Assembly (NCBI GenBank): GCA_002493865.1
Contig: DLAC01000016.1
Location: forward strand, 1 to 27,994
Reading direction: 5' to 3'
DNA length: 27,994 nt
From: Caryophanales bacterium UBA7057
GTDB lineage: Bacteria; Bacillota_I; Bacilli_A; RF39; UBA660
Of the stretch, positions 14,917-21,887 are shown piece by piece. Below the pieces are notes generated by a model. That model ran no database searches and had not been told where the DNA came from. It worked only from the letters and a program-made list of their open reading frames with translations. The translations under genes and the position numbers were made by a program. Each line of letters begins with the position of its first letter. Position 1 is the first letter of the stretch.

Positions 14917-15712
14917 CAATAGGAACAAGAAAATCTGTCACATCGTCATGATAATATTCTAACTCTGGAAGCTCTCGGATTTTATATTTACATCCTAACA
15001 TAAATTGTGTGTAAAAAGAGCGAGATAATTTCTGAATGGAGGAAGAACTTTGGGAAGAAATATGAAAAGATAAATATCTAGATGCAGGAATTACATATTT
15101 TTGTAACCCAGGAATTTCTTTTTCATATAAGACCCAATATTTAAAATTATCACTTTCAAAGCGATCTTCATAAGAAACCATTCCAAATTGAACCGGCCCA
15201 TAAGTATCTAAATATTTTTGTTCCATTTCTTTAAAAAACTTAGGGGCATCTTCTTGAATTGTCTCTTTGGTAGTTTTTTTCGCTTTTCCATATAAGGTAA
15301 GTTCGGGTAGGTGAATGATGTCATACTGAAAAGGTTCAAAGGTTGGTTCCACTTCTTCAAAGAACAACTTTGGAAACTCTTTAAATCCAGAAGTGTTTTT
15401 CTTTAATTCACTCGGTTTAATTCCATAGAATTTTTCAAATGCTCTTGAAAAAGAAGTAGCATTTTCATACTGATATTTAATCGCTACATCCACAATTTTT
15501 TCATTTCTTTCTGTAAGGTCATAACCTGCTTGAGAAAGACGACGATTTCTAATATACTCAGTTAATGTCATATTGGTAAGCAAACTAAAAAGTCGTTGCA
15601 TTGTATATTCATTGGTAAGTAGCATTCCCGCTAAAACTTTATAATCAATTTTTTCATCTAAATGTTCTTCGATATAATCAAGTACTAAATTTAAAGAATG
15701 ATAAATATTCAA
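14909..15712 (-). CDS. AraC-family regulator with GyrI-like effector domain
   Basis: Residues 1-100 are an AraC-type double helix-turn-helix: LVLDYIEEHLDEKIDY opens it and the second HTH shows YENATSFSRAFEKFYGIKPSE. Residues about 115-267 match the GyrI-like/SOUL effector-binding fold found in Rob- and BmrR-type regulators that sense amphipathic or drug-like molecules. I chose the TTG at 15712 because AGAGGTGAT sits 4 nt before it; the longer frame from GTG 15721 would start inside that ribosome-binding site. A TATAAT lies at 15741-15736 on the minus strand. The target genes are not evident; neighbours on either side are separate units. Confidence 0.88.
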   Translation of the reverse strand: MNIYHSLNLVLDYIEEHLDEKIDYKVLAGMLLTNEYTMQRLFSLLTNMTLTEYIRNRRLSQAGYDLTERNEKIVDVAIKYQYENATSFSRAFEKFYGIKPSELKKNTSGFKEFPKLFFEEVEPTFEPFQYDIIHLPELTLYGKAKKTTKETIQEDAPKFFKEMEQKYLDTYGPVQFGMVSYEDRFESDNFKYWVLYEKEIPGLQKYVIPASRYLSFHISSQSSSSIQKLSRSFYTQFMLGCKYKIRELPELEYYHDDVTDFLVPIED

Positions 15713-15735
15713 GATAATCACCTCTAACTTTTTTC

Positions 15736-15741
15736 ATTATA
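15736..15741 (-). promoter_or_regulatory. -10 box of the AraC-type gene
   Basis: Consensus TATAAT on the minus strand, 23 nt before the TTG start. No good -35 is visible at 17 nt, so an activator, possibly autoregulation, may be needed. Confidence 0.4.
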
Positions 15742-15769
15742 TCATAAATAATCATATAGGAAACAGATG

Positions 15770-15798
15770 GAAAAGGAAGAAAACTCATTTTTCTTCCT
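15770..15798 (-). terminator. Terminator of the HAD-like gene
   Basis: On the minus strand AGGAAGAAAA (15798-15789), loop ATGAG, TTTTCTTCCT (15783-15774), then TTTCC. It overlaps the gene's stop codon. Confidence 0.6.
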
Positions 15799-17287
15799 AT
15801 CTACTAATTTTATTTAGAATTTTAACAAGGGTATCTTCGTCCTCTTTTGGTTCTTCTAAATCAGATCCCAAACAGTAGGATAAGTCACCATATTCTAGAA
15901 GAAGAACATCATCGGTTGGTTCATTTAAAATAAAGGATGTATGATCAATATCAATGCCATGATTCTGTTCTAATAAACTTTGAAAGGCAGATTGTTTATT
16001 TACATTTCTTTGATAAAAACATGGTTTTAAATTTAGTGAATATCCCCTAATGGTTGGATTTTCTTTTTCTATATATTCAATAATTAAATCATCATAGTAA
16101 GAACAAATCCCACTACATTGCATACCATAAACTCTATCATTTGCTGTTTCAGTTCCAATCTCAGGAGTAAAGAACTTATAGACTCTATCTCCTTGTTTAA
16201 AACACTGATCTCCTAGACTATCTTTTTGTAAGGAAATTTTCTCTCCATAAGATATATATCCACAATCCCTAAAGTTTTTAACCATTCTCTCAAGAGTAGC
16301 AGAATCAATATAAGAACCCTCATAAATAGTCTCATCGTTCTTATCAAATACTTTAATTCCATTTCCAAAGATAGTAAAGTCTGCCTTTAAGTGCATTTCC
16401 TTTAGTATTGACTCTTCACTAAAGATAGCTTCATCAAAGTATGTAATATGAATTCCTTTTCCTTTTTCTTGACTAGGACCCAAATACCTATAATAAACAT
16501 TTTCTTTTTTGGGAGTAAATCCTCCAATTTTTCTCATACAATATTCAGGACGATTCGATAAGATTACAATTTTATATCCATCTTTCTGTAGAGAATTTAA
16601 CATTTGAATTCCTTCTATTGAATCTTGATAATTAGCTCCTAAAAGAGCAGTATCACTAATGGCAATGGTTTTTGACTGTTTTCTTAAATATGGATTTAAA
16701 AGATCTTTTCTTCTTAATACATTGGCATATTCATAGGCCATATCACATTGATAAGAAACTCTGTAAGCCTTATCATCCAGTTGAACAGGCCTAGCAGAAA
16801 GAATTCGAATATTTTTGCAACCATCTTGTTCTAAGATTTCTTTGACTATTTCTTTGGCTCTTGCTTCTTCTAATGAATAAATATCCTTAGTTCCTGATTC
16901 TAGTTTGTACCTTTTCTGAATTTCAAAAGTTTCCTTAGTTACAGGAATTTCCAATAGTGGACCCTCTTTTAAAGAGGCATGAGTAATTTCCATTGGTAGT
17001 TTTTGATACCATTCCCAGATTTTTCTTTTGTTTTTTTCGAAGTCACACAGTTGATAAGTTTGATGTTTCTTATCTTCCTGAATCCAAGGATAATGTTCAA
17101 ATGAAAAATCCTCATCTTCTGTCTCATGAATATCAATTTCATAAGAACTGTTCATGTAATCCAATTCCTGTTGAATTGCTTTTGTAAATTCTTTTCCTTT
17201 TTCCTTTGATAACGCATCTCCATAAATTATATATTCATAGAGTAATGCAATAGATATAATTTCTTTTTGATCAATCATTGTTTTCAT
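15797..17287 (-). CDS. Degenerate Cof-type HAD protein with N-terminal extension, 496 aa
   Basis: Residues 1-205 are an unrecognised acidic N-terminal part. Residues 206-480 follow the plan of Cof-type HAD phosphatases. KTIAISDTALLGAN stands where these have IAIDLDGTLL, VILSNRP (241-247) stands for the ATGRP motif, and FTIFGNGIKVFD (304-315) for the SNGA-YD strand. The conserved Lys is retained (NVNKQSAF, Lys431), and NEPTDDVLLLEYGDLSYCLG (455-474) stands for GDSxNDxxML-xAG-S-AMG. The nucleophilic Asp appears replaced by Ser and the Mg-binding GDxxND by NExxDD, so it is likely a binding protein or pseudo-enzyme. GAGGAG lies 9 nt before the ATG. It starts 28 nt after the 17316 gene on the same strand, so they are probably one operon. 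Confidence 0.72.
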   Translation of the reverse strand: MKTMIDQKEIISIALLYEYIIYGDALSKEKGKEFTKAIQQELDYMNSSYEIDIHETEDEDFSFEHYPWIQEDKKHQTYQLCDFEKNKRKIWEWYQKLPMEITHASLKEGPLLEIPVTKETFEIQKRYKLESGTKDIYSLEEARAKEIVKEILEQDGCKNIRILSARPVQLDDKAYRVSYQCDMAYEYANVLRRKDLLNPYLRKQSKTIAISDTALLGANYQDSIEGIQMLNSLQKDGYKIVILSNRPEYCMRKIGGFTPKKENVYYRYLGPSQEKGKGIHITYFDEAIFSEESILKEMHLKADFTIFGNGIKVFDKNDETIYEGSYIDSATLERMVKNFRDCGYISYGEKISLQKDSLGDQCFKQGDRVYKFFTPEIGTETANDRVYGMQCSGICSYYDDLIIEYIEKENPTIRGYSLNLKPCFYQRNVNKQSAFQSLLEQNHGIDIDHTSFILNEPTDDVLLLEYGDLSYCLGSDLEEPKEDEDTLVKILNKISR

Positions 17288-17315
17288 TCTAGTTTCTCCT
17301 CTAAGACTAAATATT

Positions 17316-18284
17316 CTATTTTAATTGTTTAATTTTTTGAAGAATTTTGTAATCATTTTCTGTAAAAGATCCAGATAAGTAATCAAAGTAAATATTACAT
17401 CCATCCTCAGACATTTTACTGAGTAGTTTGAAAATCTTTTTATCGGTTGCTTCTTTCTTTCTGAATTCACTCTTTGTAATTGTTGTATACTTTTCTAACC
17501 TTTCAATTCTAGGATCACTATCTCTTAATGGATTTCCAAGTTTTTGAATATCATATGGATTCATAAGATAAATAGGGTAACGATTCTGATTGAAATACTG
17601 GATAGCATCTAGTAGTGTAGGATTTTTAGTATCTAAAGCAATCGATAAAATACCATGAATTCGCTTACGCATTTCTTCTACAATTTTTTTTATAATGTCA
17701 TTGTCTGGACTACCAGTAATTTGAGCTTCTCTTAATTTTCCAATCAGGTTATAAATAGTATCTATATTTCCAAAGGAACCAAAATAATCTATAAAGAAAT
17801 GAATCGTTGAAAAAACTTTAAATTCTAGAAATTCTTTATCTGTATATTTAACGTTAAATGCAATATCAGAAATCAGCTTATTGGCATCAATTTCTCTAAT
17901 TAAAATACCTAAGATATCATCTGGATTTATTCGATAAGAAATATGTCTTTCATTTGTATAATGATATCTCTTTTTATGAGATTGCTTTTCGAGGGCATCC
18001 AGATTTCCAGAAAGAATAAAGGTAATTTTATTCGTATTAAAATCATATAACTCGTTCTGAATTCTATAATATCTAAAAATCGTTTGTGGAAAATGACTGA
18101 TGGAGATATATTGTTCCTTACAACTGGCATGCGTATAATTTCGATAAAAGTATTTTATATTTAGATCAGAGGCTGCTTCTTTTGATAGAATCCCATGTTC
18201 TAAAATAGAGGAAAGTCTAAAGAAATCAATATCAATGGCATGATAATAAAATAAATCGATGTTTTCATATGATATTTCATCCAT
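17316..18284 (-). CDS. Unknown protein, possibly ADP-ribosyltransferase-like, 322 aa
   Basis: I do not recognise this family firmly. The N-terminus (FYYHAIDIDFFRLSSILEHG, then ILSKEAA) resembles the YH-x-T...IL-x-x-GL opening of ART-fold proteins such as DarT, and an ISISHF strand follows at about 62-67, as the Ser-containing strand would in that fold. Whether a catalytic Glu exists cannot be judged by eye. The middle and C-terminal parts are helical and Lys/Asp-rich. There is no signal peptide or membrane segment. AGGAGG lies 8 nt before the ATG, and there is a good own promoter. The HAD-like gene follows after 28 nt. Confidence 0.7.
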   Translation of the reverse strand: MDEISYENIDLFYYHAIDIDFFRLSSILEHGILSKEAASDLNIKYFYRNYTHASCKEQYISISHFPQTIFRYYRIQNELYDFNTNKITFILSGNLDALEKQSHKKRYHYTNERHISYRINPDDILGILIREIDANKLISDIAFNVKYTDKEFLEFKVFSTIHFFIDYFGSFGNIDTIYNLIGKLREAQITGSPDNDIIKKIVEEMRKRIHGILSIALDTKNPTLLDAIQYFNQNRYPIYLMNPYDIQKLGNPLRDSDPRIERLEKYTTITKSEFRKKEATDKKIFKLLSKMSEDGCNIYFDYLSGSFTENDYKILQKIKQLK

Positions 18285-18313
18285 AAATGCTTCCTCCTAA
18301 AAGACTGATAACT

Positions 18314-18342
18314 ATTATAAAGTAAAAGTGTATTTTAGTAAA
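18314..18342 (-). promoter_or_regulatory. Promoter of the 17316-18284 gene and HAD-like gene
   Basis: On the minus strand TTTACT (18342-18337), a 17-nt spacer and TATAAT (18319-18314), 29 nt before the start codon. Confidence 0.6.
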
Positions 18343-18366
18343 TAAATGATTCTAATTTCATCATAT

Positions 18367-19218
18367 TTATATATACTTTTTTGATTCTAATAAACTTTTA
18401 ATTTTTCCCTGATCTTGATTTCCTTGATTGATAGTATTTAAAAGTTCTTTTTTAAATTCTCGATGTTCCTCTGAAAATTCATATCTGACTCCTAGATTTT
18501 GGTAGTATTCTTTGATTTTATCATAATTACTATTTAACTCATAACTAAGAAATTCTGGATTCACTGGTAGTACTCTACCTGTAATATAAGGTGATGATAC
18601 TAATTCACGTTGTTGATTTAAGAATGTAGAATAATACTCACTATTTAATAAAGTTTGTTTGATTTCTTCATCCGTGATTGATAAGAAATCAGTAGTTTTA
18701 AATAAATCTTCATAGTATTCTAAATCGTCCATAGAATTGACACCATATTTGCTGATTGTATTTAGTGATTGTTTAAAAAATGCTAATAAGTACTTTAATT
18801 TTTCATTTTCATCCATCTCATGAGAGTGGGTTACATTGTTACCCAAATCGTCCTTCTCAATAAAGGACTCTATTAGGTGTAAAGGAAATATATCGGTTGT
18901 ATAATCTCCATAACCAATATGTTTCATAATGATATCTATTGGAACATCATACTCTAACATGGAACATGTATCGCTCCTTAAACGGTGATAATTAATCATT
19001 AATTTATTTCCCTCAAAAATAGCGTCTTCAGCAAATAAATAAAAATATTTTCCCTGAAGATTGTCACAATCTAGTGAGTTAAAATCATGATTTCCTGGGT
19101 TTCCTGAAAAAGGTGTATATCCCATTTCATAATATACGGCTTCTGCAGCAACTTTATCTGTAGTCTCAAGTCTTCTACCTGTTAGAAAACCATTAGGCAC
19201 AACTCTATAAATTTTCAT
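18367..19218 (-). CDS. Unknown protein with MKIYRVVP start, 283 aa
   Basis: I do not recognise this protein. It begins MKIYRVVPNGFLTGRRLE. A Gly/Asn/Asp-rich stretch (GYTPFSGNPGNHDF) and a hydrophobic strand (GKYFYLFAEDA) follow, then SMLEYDVPIDII. A YRV-type first strand, a middle YF segment and an (L)EYD(V/I)P strand are compatible with an ADP-ribosyltransferase-like fold, but this is weak. The C-terminal half is helical and charged. The frame extends to 19263, but AAAGGGGG sits 6 nt before ATG 19218. It has its own strong promoter and is separated by 82 nt from the next same-strand gene, which has another promoter. Confidence 0.72.
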   Translation of the reverse strand: MKIYRVVPNGFLTGRRLETTDKVAAEAVYYEMGYTPFSGNPGNHDFNSLDCDNLQGKYFYLFAEDAIFEGNKLMINYHRLRSDTCSMLEYDVPIDIIMKHIGYGDYTTDIFPLHLIESFIEKDDLGNNVTHSHEMDENEKLKYLLAFFKQSLNTISKYGVNSMDDLEYYEDLFKTTDFLSITDEEIKQTLLNSEYYSTFLNQQRELVSSPYITGRVLPVNPEFLSYELNSNYDKIKEYYQNLGVRYEFSEEHREFKKELLNTINQGNQDQGKIKSLLESKKYI

Positions 19219-19245
19219 AAATAATCCCCCTTTAAAAATAAACAT

Positions 19246-19274
19246 ATTATAGCATAAGTTCAAACAAAAGACAA
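19246..19274 (-). promoter_or_regulatory. Promoter of the 18367-19218 gene
   Basis: On the minus strand TTGTCT (19274-19269), a 17-nt spacer and TATAAT (19251-19246). Confidence 0.7.
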
Positions 19275-19288
19275 TTAAAATTTAAGCA

Positions 19289-19317
19289 TATAAAAACTCC
19301 AACTGAAAGTGGAGTTT
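19289..19317 (-). terminator. Terminator of the secreted Asn/Ser-rich protein gene
   Basis: On the minus strand AAACTCCA (19317-19310), an 8-nt loop, TGGAGTTT (19301-19294), then TTATAT. It is 20 nt past the stop codon. Confidence 0.75.
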
Positions 19318-19336
19318 GGTATCAAATGATAACATA

Positions 19337-20098
19337 TTAATATGACTTTACTAAATTTCCATTCATATATATATCTGTACGGACTAAAGGATCAATGTTC
19401 GTTTCACGGTTACATTGATAAATCTTTTCAGTATATGACTTTGTCGCAGCATCAAACTGTTCAACTACAGAGTAATAAGTTAATTGATTATTTACATAAT
19501 ATTCTACTCTTAGTAAGGTTATATTATCATTTTCATAAATAGAAGTAGTTCTATCATAATGAATGGTTGGTATTTCTACTTTTACAGTAGTATTTTGATT
19601 GTTCTCGCTTTCTGTATTTGTGTTACTTTGATTTTCTAACTGAGGACTAGCAATTTCTTGCCTACTTATATCACTAGTATGGCTTGGTTCTTGTAACTGG
19701 GCATTCGTTTGAACTTCTGTATTTTGATTACTGATGTTATTTGATTTTTCCGTCTGAGAGCTAGTAGATTCTTTTGTATTTATATGATTCGTAGGCTTTG
19801 ATGTTTCTGGATTAGAACGAGCCGGTTTCTGCTGATTGATCTGATTGTCATGATTTTCGGAATCATTATTTGAATGATTTTCCTCCAATAAATTTGAGTC
19901 TTTTGAGTCATCCTTTTTTTGTTCCTTTTTGGCATCATTTGTTACATCATTTATATCGTTTTCTTTTGTATGAACATTCTGTGACTTTTTAAATGTATGT
20001 GCATAATCAAATATAGGTAAAGATTGGGTTATGGTACCTCCGACTACAGTCATCATGATTAACAACATAATTGACTTCATTTGGAATACTTTAAACAT
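19337..20098 (-). CDS. Exported protein with Asn/Ser/Gln-rich linker, 253 aa
   Basis: Residues 1-26 form a signal peptide or anchor (MFKVFQMKSIMLLIMMTVVG, then GTITQS) without a lipobox. Residues about 40-185 are low-complexity and hydrophilic, rich in Asn, Ser, Gln, Lys and Thr, like a wall-spanning linker. The last ~65 residues form a small domain of repeated short strands (ITLLRVEYYVNNQLTYYSVV, VRTDIYMNGNLVKSY) with one cysteine. The frame extends to GTG 20119, but AGGAGTGAT four nt before ATG 20098 fixes the start. A TATAAT lies at 20127-20122 on the minus strand. The gene ends at a clear terminator. I infer that it displays a small extracellular domain beyond the wall; the function is unknown. 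Confidence 0.75.
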   Translation of the reverse strand: MFKVFQMKSIMLLIMMTVVGGTITQSLPIFDYAHTFKKSQNVHTKENDINDVTNDAKKEQKKDDSKDSNLLEENHSNNDSENHDNQINQQKPARSNPETSKPTNHINTKESTSSQTEKSNNISNQNTEVQTNAQLQEPSHTSDISRQEIASPQLENQSNTNTESENNQNTTVKVEIPTIHYDRTTSIYENDNITLLRVEYYVNNQLTYYSVVEQFDAATKSYTEKIYQCNRETNIDPLVRTDIYMNGNLVKSY

Positions 20099-20274
20099 AT
20101 ACATCACTCCTAATTGCACTCATTATAACAAAATATATGAAAATTTGGAATACAAAGTTTTTCATTTTTAACTAAAATTTCTTAACTTATCCTGATTTCG
20201 GGTATGGTTAAAAAAAATTTTTATACATAAGGAAAGTGCACTTTTAATTTTTTAAATAAAAATGGTTTGTTCGA

Positions 20275-20303
20275 TTGTATTATCACAATACATATTATAT
20301 ACT
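20275..20303 (+). promoter_or_regulatory. Promoter of toxin C message
   Basis: TTGTAT (20275-20280), a 17-nt spacer and TATACT (20298-20303). The likely start AGGAACATTT begins at 20310. TTGTTCGATT upstream (20267-20276) also occurs upstream of toxin B. Confidence 0.6.
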
Positions 20304-20365
20304 CCTATTAGGAACATTTAGTAGGTTGGGTGGAGCCAAACTTCATAAAGAAGGGAGGCGATACA

Positions 20366-20449
20366 ATGAACAAGAAAGATTTATTAATCTTTGCTTTAGT
20401 AATTATTATCTTCCTTTTACTACTATTGTTATTTATAACTTTAATATAA
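20366..20449 (+). CDS. Putative type I toxin peptide of module C, 27 aa
   Basis: The 27-residue hydrophobic peptide starts MNKKDLLIFALVIIIF and ends FITLI, a single membrane helix with a basic N-terminus. It differs from the module B peptide at only five positions. AAGAAGGGAGGCGAT precedes the ATG, and a short CTTC-ATAAA-GAAG hairpin abuts the ribosome-binding site. An antisense RNA runs on the other strand from 20559 and terminates just past the stop codon. The same toxin inference and caveats apply as for A and B. A longer overlapping frame (20275-20481) exists but lacks a start signal. Confidence 0.65.
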   Translation: MNKKDLLIFALVIIIFLLLLLLFITLI

Positions 20450-20485
20450 AAGAAATCCACCTAACTCATCCAATGATTTAGGTGG
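20448..20485 (-). terminator. Terminator of antisense RNA C
   Basis: On the minus strand CCACCTAAATCA (20485-20474), a 5-nt loop, TGAGTTAGGTGG (20468-20457), then ATTTCTTTT. It is almost the same hairpin as in module B, with the loop-proximal bases changed on both sides (TCT/AGA in B, TCA/TGA in C). Confidence 0.85.
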
Positions 20486-20559
20486 TACCCATTTAAACGA
20501 CAACACTCAACATCGGCATATTGAATGTTCCTTTTTTATTGTATGCAAGTTTTCTTGCT
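20448..20559 (-). ncRNA. Putative antitoxin RNA of module C
   Basis: The RNA is about 112 nt. It starts with GCAAG-AAAA-CTTGC, then CATACAATAAAAAAGG, then a hairpin AACATTCAA/TTGAGTGTT as in module B but with a different loop. It ends in the CCACCTAA terminator. TTGGGTGGAGCCAA in the toxin leader (20325-20338) and TTAGGTGGTACCCA (20478-20491) are direct repeats on the plus strand, so this minus-strand RNA is complementary to the toxin leader. Confidence 0.65.
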
Positions 20560-20580
20560 AAATACATAGTAACATAAAAA
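20530..20580. repeat. 51-bp block shared by modules C and D, copy 1
   Basis: It matches 21583-21633 with two mismatches in 51 bp, in the same orientation. It contains the antisense -10 box, start and 5' hairpin, and its A-rich part also matches modules A and B (CTTGCATA-AATAAAAAAGG on the RNA strand). Confidence 0.85.
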
Positions 20581-20594
20581 AAGGCTTTTAGCAA
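20566..20594 (-). promoter_or_regulatory. Promoter of antisense RNA C
   Basis: On the minus strand TTGCTA (20594-20589), a 17-nt spacer and TACTAT (20571-20566). Confidence 0.65.
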
Positions 20595-20645
20595 GTTGTT
20601 TTCCATCTAGTACTATTATTATAGTTATCTACAACTCCGTAAAAA

Positions 20646-21185
20646 TTAATGCTTGACCTTTTGCTTATTACTAATCATTTTACTTTCTAAAAAATTTCTC
20701 ACTTTACTATAAAATAATTCCCTTAATTTATTTTCTAAATCTCGATGTAATTTAGAAAAATAGTGGTTTAAATCAAATAAAAAGTCTTCATCATTCGTTA
20801 CGTCAAAATATAGAGCACCTTCTATATCACGGAATTCCCCATTTTGCTTCTTATATATTCCACAAATATCAAAAATATAGTCGGAATCACCCAGGGCAAC
20901 ATGTTCTTCATCAAATCTAGCATAAAATTTAAACTCAGGAAAAATATTTTTCATAATGGTCGCAAAGACAAAGCAATAATAATTATGATATGTATCTTTA
21001 GCACCTTTTGGACTAAAGAAAATTATTCTCTCATAACTATATTCGAAATATGTAGAAAGTAAATCTTCGCTTAAACCACTACAATATTTTTTTAATTCTT
21101 CATGGGCATCATAAAATAAGCAAATTACATATTCTAAATTTTCTTTTAAACAAACTTTTTCTTCATCGGTAAACAATAAAGTCAT
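20646..21185 (-). CDS. Hypothetical protein, 179 aa, between modules C and D
   Basis: I do not recognise this protein. It has no signal peptide or membrane segment. A helical N-terminus (FTDEEKVCLKENLEYVICLF) precedes a central part with FEYSYERIIFFSPKGAKDTY, and then ARFDEEHVALGDSDYIFDIC-G. That His-then-Asp pattern in short strands resembles cysteine-protease-like folds, but no clear nucleophile is placed, so I give no function. The C-terminus is a charged helix. CAGGGGGAA lies 11 nt before the ATG, and a TATAAT is about 27 nt upstream of the start without a clear -35. It lies alone between two toxin-antitoxin-like modules that point the opposite way. Confidence 0.72.
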   Translation of the reverse strand: MTLLFTDEEKVCLKENLEYVICLFYDAHEELKKYCSGLSEDLLSTYFEYSYERIIFFSPKGAKDTYHNYYCFVFATIMKNIFPEFKFYARFDEEHVALGDSDYIFDICGIYKKQNGEFRDIEGALYFDVTNDEDFLFDLNHYFSKLHRDLENKLRELFYSKVRNFLESKMISNKQKVKH

Positions 21186-21411
21186 AATTTAATTCCCCCT
21201 GAGACAGAATCTATTATAGAATAATTTTTATATTTTTTTGTGCAAAATATTTAACCCTTAGATATTTTGATACAGGTATCAACCTATAGGTGGATTTATA
21301 AAAATATTTTTATGAATTTTTATTATGTTTGCTTGTTTAAAATAATTACTTTGGGGAATATCAGTTGTTGAGTGTCTACCAAATCTCTAATAGAGAGGAG
21401 GTTTGATAAAA

Positions 21412-21504
21412 ATGAAAACTAAGACCGTTATTATTAAAGTTCTTAAGTTCATTGCTATCATTTTATTTCTCCTTATCATTATGATAGTAGTAATAAAAAA
21501 ATGA
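21412..21504 (+). CDS. Putative type I toxin peptide of module D, 30 aa
   Basis: This 30-residue peptide begins MKTKTVIIKVLKF, has an Ile/Leu/Val core and ends VVIKK, so it is a membrane helix with positive charges at both ends, as in module A. AGAGAGGAGG precedes the ATG by 12 nt, overlapping a small TCTCT-AATA-GAGA hairpin. The stop is TGA and sits in the antisense terminator stem, as in module A. Sequence similarity to A-C is mainly in layout and composition, so D is the most divergent member. A sense promoter is not clear. The toxic role is inferred. Confidence 0.6.
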   Translation: MKTKTVIIKVLKFIAIILFLLIIMIVVIKK

Positions 21505-21532
21505 CACTTAATCTTACATTAGATTAAATGTC
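21493..21532 (-). terminator. Terminator of antisense RNA D
   Basis: On the minus strand GACATTTAATCT (21532-21521), loop AATGTA, AGATTAAGTGTC (21514-21503), then A and seven T. Confidence 0.85.
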
Positions 21533-21612
21533 TGTCTTAAATTAAACGGGTAGACATTCAACTTGCTAAAACTGAATATTTCCCTTTTTTATTTTATGCA
21601 AGTTTTCTTGCT
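21495..21612 (-). ncRNA. Putative antitoxin RNA of module D
   Basis: The RNA is about 118 nt. It has the GCAAG-AAAA-CTTGC 5' hairpin and CATAAAATAAAAAAGGG as in the other modules, then a hairpin ATATTCA/TGAATGT with a long loop, a linker and the terminator. It overlaps the 3' end of the toxin gene, and a partial direct repeat (AGTGTCTACCAAAT, 21371-21384, against AATGTCTGTCTTAAAT, 21527-21542) gives complementarity to the toxin leader. No ORF is present. Confidence 0.6.
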
Positions 21613-21633
21613 AAATACATAATAACATAAAAA
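21583..21633. repeat. 51-bp block shared by modules C and D, copy 2
   Basis: Partner of 20530-20580 (49 of 51 identical), covering the antisense -10 box and RNA 5' end of module D. Confidence 0.85.
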
Positions 21634-21647
21634 CGACTTTTTGACAA
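21619..21647 (-). promoter_or_regulatory. Promoter of antisense RNA D
   Basis: On the minus strand TTGTCA (21647-21642), a 17-nt spacer and TATTAT (21624-21619). The -35 box lies in the loop and stem of the tRNA-Thr terminator. Confidence 0.7.
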
Positions 21648-21652
21648 GTCGT
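21625..21652 (-). terminator. tRNA-Thr terminator
   Basis: On the minus strand ACGACTT (21652-21646), a 6-nt loop, AAGTCGT (21639-21633), then TTTTATG. A second short hairpin (ACTCGAA/TTCGAGT) lies between it and the tRNA. Confidence 0.7.
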
Positions 21653-21691
21653 CTTCTATTGCACTCGAAAATTTCGAGTTTCCTATCAATC

Positions 21692-21767
21692 TGGTGCCGA
21701 CTGCCGGATTTGAACCAGCGACCTACGCGTTACGAGTGCGTTGCACTACCAACTGTGCTAAGTCGGC
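21692..21767 (-). tRNA. tRNA-Thr (anticodon CGT)
   Basis: The cloverleaf is complete over 76 nt with an encoded CCA. The acceptor stem GCCGACT pairs with AGTCGGC, the D-arm is AGCACAGTTGGTAGTGC, the anticodon loop is CTCGTAA with CGT at 21734-21732, and the T-loop is TTTGAAT. The last anticodon-stem pair is A-C. It reads ACG. A likely promoter (TAGTCA, 17 nt, TACTAT) lies just to the right. Module D is directly downstream. Confidence 0.95.
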
Positions 21768-21887
21768 ATAACTTTTTTCTTATTTATAGTAACATATTTT
21801 CTTCTTCTTGACTATCCTTTTTTCAAAAAAACTAGGTTGTTTGTAAAATAGAACTTTGATAAAATAGTGAAGAAGTGGTGTTTGAAT

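Noticed and set aside
11411..20098. Prophage or integrative element
   Set aside because: No integrase, relaxase, capsid, portal or attachment-site repeats are visible; the HerA-like ATPase alone is not enough.
20275..20481. A 68-residue frame overlapping module C
   Set aside because: It starts within the promoter at a TTG without a ribosome-binding site and runs through the peptide ORF and the antisense terminator; the 27-residue peptide is far better supported.
21412..21522. Possible TGA-as-Trp genetic code, which would extend peptide D
   Set aside because: The ATPase gene (stop at 13000-13002) and the AraC-type gene (stop at 14909-14911) end sensibly at TGA next to a ribosome-binding site or in a terminator, and long genes contain no internal TGA. 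Standard code fits.
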